Shown one piece after another: positions 7,793 to 16,058 of a DNA stretch of 32,142 bases. Numbering within the stretch: position 1 is the stretch's first letter; each line of letters starts with the position of its first letter. A program made the translations under genes and the position numbers. The notes under the pieces are model-generated. The model was not told where the DNA came from, did no database searches, and saw only the letters and a list, made by a program, of their open reading frames with translations. Origin of the DNA: Sunxiuqinia sp. (lineage in GTDB: Bacteria > Bacteroidota > Bacteroidia > Bacteroidales > Prolixibacteraceae); NCBI GenBank assembly GCA_003246935.1, contig QKCF01000474.1, positions 1-32,142 on the forward strand, in the 5' to 3' direction.

Positions 7793-8776
7793 ATGTATAC
7801 CATCGGAAAAGATATCATAAGCAAGATGAATGAGTTAGGACAACAGAAGCGTCCTTTCGTTTTCCTTTTCGACTTCGATTGCCGGCAATCCCGCGTAATG
7901 GAATGGGGCGACTGCGGAACTGATCTACTTTGGAGAACACCACATCATTCAAATTTCAGGCAGGTACCACATGATAAACATCCTGTTGAGTGGGAAATTG
8001 AACCGGTAAGTTTCGAGCGCTACCAAAAAGCTTTCGAACTGGTGCAAAAGCACATCCACGGAGGTGACAGCTACTTGCTCAACCTTACGATGCCGACAAA
8101 AGTCAATACCAATCTGACACTTGGTGAAATTGCGCATAAAAGCCAATCGCCCTATTTGGTGTATCTGAAAAATGAATTCGTATGCTTTTCGCCCGAGATT
8201 TTTGTGCGGATTGAAGGAGGTAAAATCTCTTCATACCCCATGAAAGGCACCATTGATGCCAACATTCCCAATGCGGCAACGCTCCTCAAAACCGACCGGA
8301 AAGAACTGGCTGAGCATAACACAATCGTCGATTTAATCCGTAATGACCTGAGTCGTATTGCGGATCAAGTCGAGGTAAAGCGCTTCTGTTACCTGGATGA
8401 GATCCAATCGAACCAAGGTAAACTGCTTCAAATGAGCTCTGAAATTAATGGCCAACTAGAAAGTGACTACCACGCTCATTTGGGAAATATCTTTGCAGGA
8501 TTATTGCCGGCTGGGTCGATTACCGGTGCCCCCAAGCAGAAAACAGTCGAAATCATTGAAGCGGCTGAACAATACAATCGTGGCTGGTATACGGGTATTT
8601 TTGGCGTATTTGATGGCGAGAATGTAGACAGCTGCGTATTGATCCGCTATTTGGAACAAAGTGGCGATAAGTTTACCTTTAAAAGCGGTGGCGGAATTAC
8701 CCACCTGAGTAACTGCCACGAAGAATATGAGGAACTGATAAAAAAAGTATATGTGCCAATTATTGGAAACCATTAA
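7793..8776 (+). CDS. pabB: Aminodeoxychorismate synthase component I
   Basis: A chorismate-binding enzyme of 327 residues that makes 4-amino-4-deoxychorismate from chorismate for folate synthesis. The PMKGT motif places Lys at residue 151, the ADC-synthase signature (anthranilate synthases have Ala there). Further family blocks are IRNDLSRIA, PAGSITGAPKQKTVEIIE and SGGGIT. The protein is short because it lacks the large N-terminal half of enteric PabB, as is common in Bacteroidota. ATG 7793 (MYTIGKDIISKMNELG) is preferred over TTG 7757, which lies upstream of the predicted transcript start; ATG 7826 is the alternative. Its last 26 nt overlap pabC, implying translational coupling. No PabA glutaminase gene is in the window. 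Confidence 0.9.
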   Translation: MYTIGKDIISKMNELGQQKRPFVFLFDFDCRQSRVMEWGDCGTDLLWRTPHHSNFRQVPHDKHPVEWEIEPVSFERYQKAFELVQKHIHGGDSYLLNLTMPTKVNTNLTLGEIAHKSQSPYLVYLKNEFVCFSPEIFVRIEGGKISSYPMKGTIDANIPNAATLLKTDRKELAEHNTIVDLIRNDLSRIADQVEVKRFCYLDEIQSNQGKLLQMSSEINGQLESDYHAHLGNIFAGLLPAGSITGAPKQKTVEIIEAAEQYNRGWYTGIFGVFDGENVDSCVLIRYLEQSGDKFTFKSGGGITHLSNCHEEYEELIKKVYVPIIGNH

Positions 8777-9347
8777 GCTCGAAGACGGGCAGCTTTTCAA
8801 CCTAACCTACCATAATCGCCGGATGAATGCTGCTCGCAGGGAATTGTTCGGCATAACTTCCCCTATTGATTTAGCAGAATACATTCAAATTCCGGAAACT
8901 TGCATTGACGGTCTGTATCGATGCCGCATAATATATTCTAAAGAAATAGAAAATATCGAATTCATTCCGCAAAAGGAACGTTCTTTCACAAGCCTGAAGA
9001 TTGTCAGCTGTAACGAAATCGACTACCACCTGAAATTTGCTGACCGCACACTTTTAAACGATCTGTATGCTCAGCGTGGCAAGGCCGACGAAATTATTAT
9101 CGTACGCAAAAACGAAATCACAGACTGCAGCATTGGCAACCTTTTGTTTTTTGATGGTGAAAACTGGGTTACTCCCGCAGAGCCGCTACTCAAAGGAACA
9201 CAACGTCAGAAGTTACTGGAGACAGGGCATATTCAGGAAGAATTTATAACCATCGAGGACCTCCATACCTACGAAAAAGTTGGTATAATTAACGCTTTTT
9301 ACGACCTAAAAAACATGCCAATTATTGAAATTGAGAATATTTTCTAA
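8751..9347 (+). CDS. pabC: Aminotransferase class IV, likely aminodeoxychorismate lyase
   Basis: A 198-residue PLP enzyme of fold type IV. The likely PLP lysine is Lys95 in YHLKFADR. The conserved ITDCSIGNLLFFDGENWVTP block and PLLKGTQR follow. Directly downstream of, and overlapping, pabB, it most likely splits aminodeoxychorismate into 4-aminobenzoate and pyruvate. It is shorter than the roughly 270-residue enteric enzyme, but short versions coupled to pabB are usual in Bacteroidota. ATG 8751 gives the overlap with pabB. Confidence 0.85.
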   Translation: MCQLLETIKLEDGQLFNLTYHNRRMNAARRELFGITSPIDLAEYIQIPETCIDGLYRCRIIYSKEIENIEFIPQKERSFTSLKIVSCNEIDYHLKFADRTLLNDLYAQRGKADEIIIVRKNEITDCSIGNLLFFDGENWVTPAEPLLKGTQRQKLLETGHIQEEFITIEDLHTYEKVGIINAFYDLKNMPIIEIENIF

Positions 9348-9552
9348 ACATTAAAATAATTGTAACCTACTATCCACCAAATGGGTAAACAGCTATCAAT
9401 AGCAAGCAACAACCGATATTTCAAGTTTTTTTAGGTGTATGCTTTTGAAGCTATTTTTTTATTCTTTCATTTTTGTATTTTGCGACCATAATAAAACAAC
9501 TAAGAACGAATGATCAACGCCTTTAGGGCTAAGAGGATAAGGAGGAATAGAT

Positions 9553-9928
9553 ATGGCATAAGGATTACGAAAAATTAGAAGAAACGACTAAAGAGCAAAT
9601 CAAACTGGAATACCCGAATGGTTTCAGTCAAAACCTGATCACTTTCACCAACAAAGACGGAATGTTGGTCAGCGCACTTCCTTTTGAGACTGAAGACAAA
9701 TACTATTTGGTTCGTATGACTACGCAGGAAGCAATCGATATCATTAGTGATGACGATGATTACGATGAAGAAGGTACATTGAAAGAAGAATCACGCGAGG
9801 CATACGAAGACAAATATTCAGAAGAAATGGATATCCCTGCCGACGACGATGATGAAGATGATTCGTACGACGATGATGAAGATGATTCTGATGATGACGA
9901 AGGAGAAGATGAAGAAGACGATTTTTAA
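9553..9928 (+). CDS. Acidic-tailed conserved protein with a frame-disrupted start
   Basis: The main frame encodes a 125-residue protein: IWHKDYEKLEETTKEQIKLE, then YPNGFSQNLITFTNKDGMLVSALPFETEDKYYLVRMT in segments, ending in about 40 mostly Asp/Glu residues. This frame has no ATG before Met38 (9662), although coding character extends back to about 9551. A strong Shine-Dalgarno (AAGGAGG, 9539-9545) sits 7 nt from ATG 9553, but that ATG reads only M-A-stop. Deleting one base just after it gives M-D-K-D-Y-E-K in the main frame, so a one-base insertion in codon 2 or 3 is likely. Alternatives are initiation at AUA 9551 or at 9662. The family looks Bacteroidota-specific; function unknown. Confidence 0.65.
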
Positions 9929-9939
9929 TCTACAATAAT

Positions 9940-9968
9940 AAGAAAGCCCGGAAATTCCGGGCTTTCTT
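9940..9968. terminator. Bidirectional intrinsic terminator between convergent genes
   Basis: AAGAAAGCCCGG (9940-9951) pairs perfectly with CCGGGCTTTCTT (9957-9968) around a 5-nt loop. It lies between the stop codons of the acidic-tailed gene (9928) and the DUF1015 gene (9992) and can serve both. Confidence 0.85.
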
Positions 9969-9991
9969 ATTAAATTATTGTTAATCAATCT

Positions 9992-11242
9992 TTAGTCTAA
10001 TTTGTGAATCACCAATCCTGATCGAAGCTTGGGCTCGAACCAGGTTGTTTTCGGCGGCATAATATTACCGGTATCTGCAATATGAATGAGCTGGCCCATT
10101 GATACCGGGTAAAGTGCAAATGCAGCTTTCATGACTTTACTGTCGACCCGTTGTTTCAATTCATCCAATCCCCTGATTCCACCGACGAAATCGATGCGTT
10201 TGGAAATCCGGAGATCTTGTATATCCAATATCGGAGCAAGTACTTGCTTGTAAAGAATGGTCACGTCCAGCACATCAATCGGATCATCATTATTGAAGGT
10301 TCCTTCTTTGGCTGTCAACTTATACCAGCTGCCGTCCAGGTACAAGCTAAATTCATGTAAACAAAAAGGTTTGTATGCTTTTACCCCCATCGCCTCAACA
10401 TTGAACCCTGCATCCAACTTCGCCAGAAACTCATCAGCACTTAAGCCGTTCAGGTCTTTCACCACCCGGTTGTAATCAATGATCTGCAATTGGTTATCCG
10501 GAAAATGAACCGCCATAAAGTAATTGTAAGATTCATCTCCTGTATGGTTCGGGTTCTGAGTTTTGCGTTCCATGCCAATACGTGCAGCAGCAGCAGTACG
10601 ATGATGTCCATCAGCAACATAGGTTGCAGGTACTTTAGTCGCAAATAAATTTTCGATTTGGTGATTTAATTCGTCCTCACGTATCACCCAAAAGCGATGC
10701 CCAAAACCATCTTCTGAAACAAAGTCGTAATCAGGTTGATTATTGGCGACTGTTGCTGCAACAATTTCATCGATCTCAGGAACTGATTTGTATGAAAAAA
10801 ACACGGGTTCGATATTCGCGTTGAGGTAACGGGTCAATATCATTCGGTCTTCTTCCTTATCCGGACGGGTAAGTTCATGCTTTTTGATTATGCCTTTGTG
10901 ATAATCATCGCAAGCCGCTGCACCAACGATACCATATTGCGTTCGACCCTTCATGGTCTGTGCATAGATGTAAAATCTTGCCTCTTCATCTTCAACCAGC
11001 CAGCCTTTTCGCTGAAAAGCCAGGAAGTTTTCGACGGCTTTATTATATACTTCTTCGGAATGATTATCTACACCCTGTACACAATCAATCTCAGCGCGGG
11101 TAATGTGTAAAAGGGAGTTTGCTTTACCTTCAGCCATCCGGGCTGCCTCTTCGGTGTTCATTACGTCGTAGGGCAAGCAAGCCAAATCACTGACAATCTC
11201 CTGCGGAGGACGAAGTCCCCTGAAAGGTTTCACAGTAGCCAT
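9992..11242 (-). CDS. DUF1015-family protein of the serine operon
   Basis: A 416-residue DUF1015 protein (COG4198), starting MATVKPFRGLRPPQEIVSDL. It holds the conserved blocks LPYDVMNTEEAA, YVADGHHRTAAAARIG and TGNIMPPKTTWFEPKLRSG. No signal peptide is present. It is the third gene of a serC-serA-DUF1015 run, 60 nt after serA, and this linkage suggests a role in phosphoserine or serine metabolism. The biochemical activity is not established; the HHR motif and the context fit a small-molecule enzyme. The call to family is firm; the role is inferred from position only. Confidence 0.9.
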   Translation of the reverse strand: MATVKPFRGLRPPQEIVSDLACLPYDVMNTEEAARMAEGKANSLLHITRAEIDCVQGVDNHSEEVYNKAVENFLAFQRKGWLVEDEEARFYIYAQTMKGRTQYGIVGAAACDDYHKGIIKKHELTRPDKEEDRMILTRYLNANIEPVFFSYKSVPEIDEIVAATVANNQPDYDFVSEDGFGHRFWVIREDELNHQIENLFATKVPATYVADGHHRTAAAARIGMERKTQNPNHTGDESYNYFMAVHFPDNQLQIIDYNRVVKDLNGLSADEFLAKLDAGFNVEAMGVKAYKPFCLHEFSLYLDGSWYKLTAKEGTFNNDDPIDVLDVTILYKQVLAPILDIQDLRISKRIDFVGGIRGLDELKQRVDSKVMKAAFALYPVSMGQLIHIADTGNIMPPKTTWFEPKLRSGLVIHKLD

Positions 11243-11302
11243 ATCGGGTAATTTTAGTTAGTACCTTCTAAAATAGAAAATCCTAATGAAAAGCCCTATA
11301 TG

Positions 11303-12223
11303 TTATTTATTCACACGGAATGTTTCGTCACCCTTCTCAAAGAAGCCAACAATTTGTTCTGCAGCGGCAACTCCGGCATTTGTGTTCGCTTCCTGCGTTT
11401 GTGCCCCAATTTTTTTCGGTGTAAAGTAATAATGCCCCGCAAACTTTTCAGCAAAAACAGCAGCACAATCCGGCGTAATATCCGACAAGTATTTCACATC
11501 ATTACGTTGCGCCATAAAAGCACACAGTTCATCTTCATTTACAACTTCTTTACGAGCTGTATTGATCAGAATAGCATCTTCTTTCAAGTGTTTGAGCACT
11601 GCCATGCTTACCGACTTGATGTGCTCTCCGCGAGCCGGAACGTGAATAGAAACGACATCGGATAGCGCGTAGAGCTCTTCCAGCGAACCCGTCACCTCTA
11701 AGCCTTCCGCTGTAGCCTGCGACTTACTGTAACGTGTATACACAATTACTTTCATTCCAAAAGCACGGGCAATACGATGCACATTACGAGCTACGTATCC
11801 ATATCCATGCAAACCCAAAGTTCGCCCGCGCAATTCGCCGCCCGACTTTCCGGAAAAGAATTCTCGGACACCATAAATTGCTAAGCCAATTGCTAACTCT
11901 GCAACGGCATTGGAATTTTGCCCGGGCGTATTCATCACCACAACTGACTTTTCCCTGGCATAATCCGTGTCAACATTGTCGTAACCGGCACCGGCCCGCA
12001 CAACAAGCTTCAAATTAACTGCTGCATCCAGTACTTCACGGTCCACAAGGTCGCTACGAACAATCATTGCGTCAACATTTGACACAGCGATTAATAACTC
12101 AGATTTTGATTGATATTTTTCAAGTAGAACAGGTTCATACCCTGTCTCACGAAGGACTCGTGTGATTTGGCTGATAGCCGACGAGGCAAACGGTTTTTCC
12201 GTTGCAATTAATACCCTTTTCAT
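11303..12223 (-). CDS. serA: D-3-phosphoglycerate dehydrogenase (short, Bacteroidota type)
   Basis: A 306-residue NAD-dependent 2-hydroxyacid dehydrogenase lacking the ACT regulatory domain. The nucleotide-binding region is GRTLGLHGYGYVARNVHRIA. The catalytic Arg lies in NTARKEVV. Where most family members have the catalytic His (TPHxG), this protein reads TPKKIGAQTQEAN, with Lys270-Lys271. Position after serC supports the serine-pathway role: oxidation of 3-phosphoglycerate to phosphohydroxypyruvate. A start at 12268 would add 15 hydrophobic residues and sit within the hairpin at 12253-12276, so ATG 12223 (MKRVLIATEKPFA) is chosen. Confidence 0.88.
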   Translation of the reverse strand: MKRVLIATEKPFASSAISQITRVLRETGYEPVLLEKYQSKSELLIAVSNVDAMIVRSDLVDREVLDAAVNLKLVVRAGAGYDNVDTDYAREKSVVVMNTPGQNSNAVAELAIGLAIYGVREFFSGKSGGELRGRTLGLHGYGYVARNVHRIARAFGMKVIVYTRYSKSQATAEGLEVTGSLEELYALSDVVSIHVPARGEHIKSVSMAVLKHLKEDAILINTARKEVVNEDELCAFMAQRNDVKYLSDITPDCAAVFAEKFAGHYYFTPKKIGAQTQEANTNAGVAAAEQIVGFFEKGDETFRVNK

Positions 12224-12243
12224 ACCCAGTTTAGTTTTGATTA

Positions 12244-12276
12244 GAAAAAGAAAAAGCAGGACCCCCATCCTGCTTT
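12244..12276 (-). terminator. Hairpin between serC and serA (internal terminator or attenuator)
   Basis: AAAGCAGGA (12253-12261) pairs with TCCTGCTTT (12268-12276) around CCCCCA. On the minus strand the stem is followed by a T-rich tract (TTTTTCTTTTTC). It lies after the serC stop and 30 nt before the serA start, so it should lower serA and DUF1015 transcription relative to serC. Confidence 0.75.
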
Positions 12277-12290
12277 CTCTCTATATTTGA

Positions 12291-13361
12291 TTAATGGTTT
12301 GCTTCAAACTCAGCCATCACATCGATCAGCGCCTGAACGCTTTCTTTAGGCATCGCATTGTAGATTGAAGCGCGGAAACCACCAACAGAACGGTGTCCTT
12401 TCAGACCGACCATTCCTTTTGATGAAGCGAATTCGTTGAATTCTTTTTCCAATGCTTCATATCCTTCAGCCATTACGAAAGTAACGTTCATTCGAGAACG
12501 GTCTTCCTCTGCAGGTACAGTAGGAACGAACAATTTGTTGCGATCCAACTCTGCGTATAACAAGTCAGCTTTTTCAATATTGATTTTCTCCATTGCTTCA
12601 ACACCACCTTGTTCTTTCAACCAAATCAATGTTTGCAAACAAGCATAAACAGCGATGGTTGAAGGAGTGTTGAACATTGAATCATTTTTGATGTGTGTTT
12701 GGAAATCCAACATAGTCGGGATTGTACGACCTGTTTTGTCCAAAGCTTCATTTTTAATGATCACCAATGTAGCACCTGAAGGTCCTAAGTTCTTTTGAGC
12801 ACCTGCATAAATCATATCGTATTTAGCAACATCGATCGGACGGCTGAAAATGTCAGAAGACATATCAGCGATCAACTGTACAGGCACGTCTAAATCAGCT
12901 TTAATTTCAGTACCGAAAATCGTGTTGTTAGTTGTGATGTGCAGGTAATCAGCATCAGCTGGTACTTCAAATGCTTTAGGGATATAATTGAAGTTTTTAT
13001 CTTTTGAAGAAGCTACCTCAACAACTTCACCAAAATATTTTGCTTCTTTCATGGCTTTCGATGCCCATGAACCTGTATTCAAGTATGCTGCTTTGGATTT
13101 CAACAAGTTGTAAGGAGCCATCAGGAACTCGAGGCTCGCACCACCTTGCAAAAACAACACCGAGTAACCTTCAGGAACCTTCAGCAATTCCTTAACCAAG
13201 GCAACAGCTTCGTCCATCACAGCAACAAATTCCTTGCTACGGTGCGATACTTCCATAACAGAAAGACCTGTGCCTGCAAAGTCAACGGCTGCTTCAGCTA
13301 CTTTTTGTTTGGTGAATTCGGGTAGGATTGAGGGTCCTGCATAAAAATTATGCTTCTTCAT
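12291..13361 (-). CDS. serC: Phosphoserine aminotransferase
   Basis: A 356-residue class V aminotransferase converting 3-phosphohydroxypyruvate and glutamate to O-phosphoserine; it uses PLP and is cytoplasmic. The N-terminus [13 protein letters not shown] and the PLP-lysine block [12 protein letters not shown] (Lys190) are diagnostic. The C-terminal [17 protein letters not shown] is also conserved. It is the first gene of the serC-serA-DUF1015 run. Two promoter boxes lie upstream, at 13519-13526 and 13556-13563. Confidence 0.97.
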   Translation of the reverse strand: MKKHNFYAGPSILPEFTKQKVAEAAVDFAGTGLSVMEVSHRSKEFVAVMDEAVALVKELLKVPEGYSVLFLQGGASLEFLMAPYNLLKSKAAYLNTGSWASKAMKEAKYFGEVVEVASSKDKNFNYIPKAFEVPADADYLHITTNNTIFGTEIKADLDVPVQLIADMSSDIFSRPIDVAKYDMIYAGAQKNLGPSGATLVIIKNEALDKTGRTIPTMLDFQTHIKNDSMFNTPSTIAVYACLQTLIWLKEQGGVEAMEKINIEKADLLYAELDRNKLFVPTVPAEEDRSRMNVTFVMAEGYEALEKEFNEFASSKGMVGLKGHRSVGGFRASIYNAMPKESVQALIDVMAEFEANH

Positions 13362-13518
13362 GGTATGTTATTTTAGGGTTAAATAAAATTATTATTTTTT
13401 GTTTTTGTTCTTAGTCTTTTCAAAATAAACAAATCTGTCCAACTTTTCTGATGAGATATATCAGCAGTTCTGTTCGCTCTATTATTTGTAGAACATGCTG
13501 ACAATACAGAAAATCAGA

Positions 13519-13563
13519 CAAATATAGGTTCCATATCTCTTTTCAATTGGCGATGCAAAGTTA
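13519..13563 (-). promoter_or_regulatory. Two candidate promoters of the serine operon
   Basis: On the minus strand TATATTTG (13519-13526) and TAACTTTG (13556-13563) both match TAnnTTTG. The first has TTGA 16 nt upstream. The second begins inside the stop codon of the ComB-like gene. The leader to serC would be about 155 nt from the proximal box. Confidence 0.5.
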
Positions 13564-14298
13564 GGAAACCGCAACCAAATCTCCATCGGAAAATTGAGGA
13601 ACAACGGTTGTAAAATCCGGCTGGTGACAAAATTCGATACAATCATCTAAGCCTTTGGCTGCCAGGCGCCCTTTTTGAGCTGCCTTTTGAATGTAACCGT
13701 TCAAATCAGTTTTTGCAATCGACCATAAGTCCAACGACGCAATAACTGCATCACAGATGGTTTCATATTTGCCAGATTCAAGTAGTTTTTCGGCTAAAGC
13801 TCCTGCAAAGACTGTATCCTCCAAGCTGAAACGGTCTTTCCACGACGCGCAGAAAATCAGCACAGGAGCATCTTGTTTGATCAACCAATCAGTTAACGCC
13901 GTTAAATTTAAAAACGAACCAATCACAACAGCCTTTGAATGGCTTGCCATATGGATACAACGGGTCCCGTTGGTAGTTGAGTAAACAATTTCTTTATCTT
14001 TTACCCGATCAACAGTAAAGTTAAAAGGGGAATTTCCAAAATCTGCGAAATCAAGCACATAACCATCCCGTTCCGAAGCAACAATAAATCCTTCTTCTTT
14101 CTTTACTTTCGCTTCTTCAACCGTTGCAACAGGAATTATGCGCTTAACGCCATTGTGCAAAGCCGTACAAATTGACGATGTTGCGCGGAGGATATCTACC
14201 ACGACCACAATGTTTTCGTCGTTTGCATGCTTGGAGTACATAGCAGGAGATAAACAGGTTTCTAACCTCAGTTTAGCATTTTTCATCTTCAGCTTCAA
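13561..14298 (-). CDS. ComB-like 2-phosphosulfolactate phosphatase family protein
   Basis: A 245-residue protein (241 if Met5 at 14286 is used) of the ComB family, named for the phosphatase acting on 2-phosphosulfolactate in coenzyme M synthesis. The blocks VVVVDILRATSSI, YSTTNGTR and FCASWKDRFSLEDTVFAGAL are characteristic. Metal-dependent hydrolysis of a phospho-organic acid is likely. Coenzyme M is not expected in Bacteroidota and no other coenzyme M gene is visible, so the true substrate is uncertain; sulfolactate itself is a possible product. The promoter box at 14313-14320 gives a leader of about 10 to 20 nt. Confidence 0.85.
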   Translation of the reverse strand: MKLKMKNAKLRLETCLSPAMYSKHANDENIVVVVDILRATSSICTALHNGVKRIIPVATVEEAKVKKEEGFIVASERDGYVLDFADFGNSPFNFTVDRVKDKEIVYSTTNGTRCIHMASHSKAVVIGSFLNLTALTDWLIKQDAPVLIFCASWKDRFSLEDTVFAGALAEKLLESGKYETICDAVIASLDLWSIAKTDLNGYIQKAAQKGRLAAKGLDDCIEFCHQPDFTTVVPQFSDGDLVAVS

Positions 14299-14312
14299 CG
14301 TTATTAGGAGCG

Positions 14313-14320
14313 CAAAGATA
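14313..14320 (-). promoter_or_regulatory. Promoter -7 box for the ComB-like gene
   Basis: The minus strand reads TATCTTTG, an exact TAnnTTTG match. It lies 15 nt before the ATG at 14298, so Met5 (14286) may be the better start if a leader with ribosome binding is needed. Confidence 0.55.
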
Positions 14321-14341
14321 AAAGATAATTAACGCCGAGAT

Positions 14342-14374
14342 ATAAAAAAGCCCACCAAAAACAATTTGGTGGGC
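14342..14374 (-). terminator. Intrinsic terminator of gcvT
   Basis: GCCCACCAAA (14350-14359) pairs with TTTGGTGGGC (14365-14374). On the minus strand a TTTTTTA run follows. It lies 34 nt after the gcvT stop. Confidence 0.85.
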
Positions 14375-14407
14375 AAAGGTTAAAGTAAAGTTGCAAGATT
14401 TTCCCTC

Positions 14408-15496
14408 TTACTGTTTCAAGAAAGGAACCTTTACAATTTTTGCCTTCAATTTCTTATTACGAACTCCAACATAAATCTCGGTCCCTATGCTAGAATAAGC
14501 TTTAGCAACGTAGCCCATTCCAATGCCGACGTTCATCATCGGTGACTGTGTCCCAGAGGTGACTTCTCCTATTTTATTACCAGCTTCATCGAACAGCTCG
14601 TACCCATGACGAGGAATACCGCGATCGATCATTTCAAAACCTCTTAACTTACGGCTCACACCTTCGTTTTTCTGAACTTCAAAGATGTCTTTATTAATGA
14701 AGTTATTATTCTCATTGAATTTAGTAATCCATCCCAAGCCTGCTTCAATCGGCGAGGTGGTATCATCAATGTCGTTACCATATAAACAGTATCCCATTTC
14801 GAGGCGCAAAGTATCGCGAGCACCTAACCCAATTGGCTGAATATTGAACTCTGCTCCGACTTCGAAGATTGCATTGTAGATTGTTTCGGCATCCTGGTTA
14901 TGGAAATACAATTCAAATCCACCCGCTCCTGTATATCCGGTTGCAGAAATAATAACCTCTTTTACTCCTGCAAACTCACCTGTAGTAAACGTGTAATACT
15001 TTAATTCTCCCAAATCTACGGATGTCAGCTTTTGAAGAACAGCCGCCGCATTCGGTCCCTGAATTGCCAATTGACTGATTGAATCTGATGCATTTTCCAA
15101 TTCTGCTCCAAATTTATTCTGCGAAACAACCCAGTTCCAGTCTTTATCGATGTTGGCTGCATTAACGACCAACATATATTTTTCAGGCGCATAATAATAA
15201 ACCAGCAAATCATCAACAATTCCGCCTTTTCCATTCGGGAAACAAGAATACTGTGCCTGCCCAGGTGTCAAAACCGAAATATCATTTGTCGTTACATACT
15301 GAACCAGATCTGCGGCATGCGGACCTTTCACCCAAAATTCCCCCATGTGCGAAACATCAAACACACCTACATTTTCACGTACCGCAAGGTGTTCTGTTTT
15401 AATACCGGCAAATTCTACAGGCATCTCAAAACCTGCAAATTCCACCATTTTTCCTCCAGAGTTCTTATGAATTTCATTAAATACAGTCTTCTTCAT
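14408..15496 (-). CDS. gcvT: Glycine cleavage system T protein (aminomethyltransferase)
   Basis: A 362-residue GcvT that moves the methylene group from the aminomethyl-lipoyl H protein to tetrahydrofolate, releasing ammonia. It begins [20 protein letters not shown] and holds [41 protein letters not shown] and [10 protein letters not shown], all typical of the family. Full length, cytoplasmic. No H or P protein gene is nearby, so the system is dispersed. A near-consensus -7 box (TAGTTTTA, 7 of 8) lies just upstream on the minus strand. Confidence 0.95.
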   Translation of the reverse strand: MKKTVFNEIHKNSGGKMVEFAGFEMPVEFAGIKTEHLAVRENVGVFDVSHMGEFWVKGPHAADLVQYVTTNDISVLTPGQAQYSCFPNGKGGIVDDLLVYYYAPEKYMLVVNAANIDKDWNWVVSQNKFGAELENASDSISQLAIQGPNAAAVLQKLTSVDLGELKYYTFTTGEFAGVKEVIISATGYTGAGGFELYFHNQDAETIYNAIFEVGAEFNIQPIGLGARDTLRLEMGYCLYGNDIDDTTSPIEAGLGWITKFNENNNFINKDIFEVQKNEGVSRKLRGFEMIDRGIPRHGYELFDEAGNKIGEVTSGTQSPMMNVGIGMGYVAKAYSSIGTEIYVGVRNKKLKAKIVKVPFLKQ

Positions 15497-15670
15497 GCGC
15501 TTATATTTTGGGTTCGTAAAACTATAGCTTCCAAACTCCTAAAATTATGAAATATATCAGGAAAAGTTTGTGGTCAATTTTACAGAACAAGTCGATTTCG
15601 TTGAATACAAGTAATTTTTTTTTACTATTATTGTCTGAATAGAAGAAGAAAAGCCAATTAACTTTACGCG

Positions 15671-16030
15671 ATGAATGAAAATAAATTGACCAGTTTAGCT
15701 TACTTGGATGAGGTTACTGGAGGGGATCCTGAAATTACCAAAGAATTCATTGAGATGTTCTTCGAGCAGATCATTGAATTCAAAACGGGACTAAGAGACT
15801 TCCTTAGTCAGAAGAAGTATAAAGAATTAGGTGAACTAGCCCATAAAGCGAAATCGTCGGTAATGACGTTCGGAATGAACGACTTAGGCATGAGACTTAA
15901 GCAACTGCAGCTAAAAACGCAGAAGCTTGAAGAAATTGACAGTTACGAGGAACAAGTTGTAGAATTTGAGACACTCATTGAACAAGCTCAAAAAGAACTT
16001 TCCGAAATATTAGAAACCATAAAAAAATAG
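15671..16030 (+). CDS. Histidine phosphotransfer (Hpt) domain protein
   Basis: A 119-residue stand-alone Hpt protein. The phospho-accepting His is residue 58 in ELAHKAKSSVMTFGM; the rest is a helical bundle with a long C-terminal amphipathic helix. It should shuttle phosphate between a hybrid sensor kinase and a response regulator. No kinase or regulator gene is adjacent, so its partners are elsewhere. It is a single gene, divergent from gcvT and convergent with clpB, with a shared terminator overlapping its stop codon. Confidence 0.85.
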   Translation: MNENKLTSLAYLDEVTGGDPEITKEFIEMFFEQIIEFKTGLRDFLSQKKYKELGELAHKAKSSVMTFGMNDLGMRLKQLQLKTQKLEEIDSYEEQVVEFETLIEQAQKELSEILETIKK

Positions 16031-16056
16031 ACACCAAAATTGGTGTCTATTTTTCT
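16020..16056. terminator. Bidirectional terminator between the Hpt gene and clpB
   Basis: ATAGACACCAA (16027-16037) pairs with TTGGTGTCTAT (16040-16050), flanked by an A-run on the left and T-runs on the right. The Hpt stop codon (16028-16030) is part of the left arm. It ends just before the clpB stop at 16059. Confidence 0.8.
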
Positions 16057-16058
16057 TT

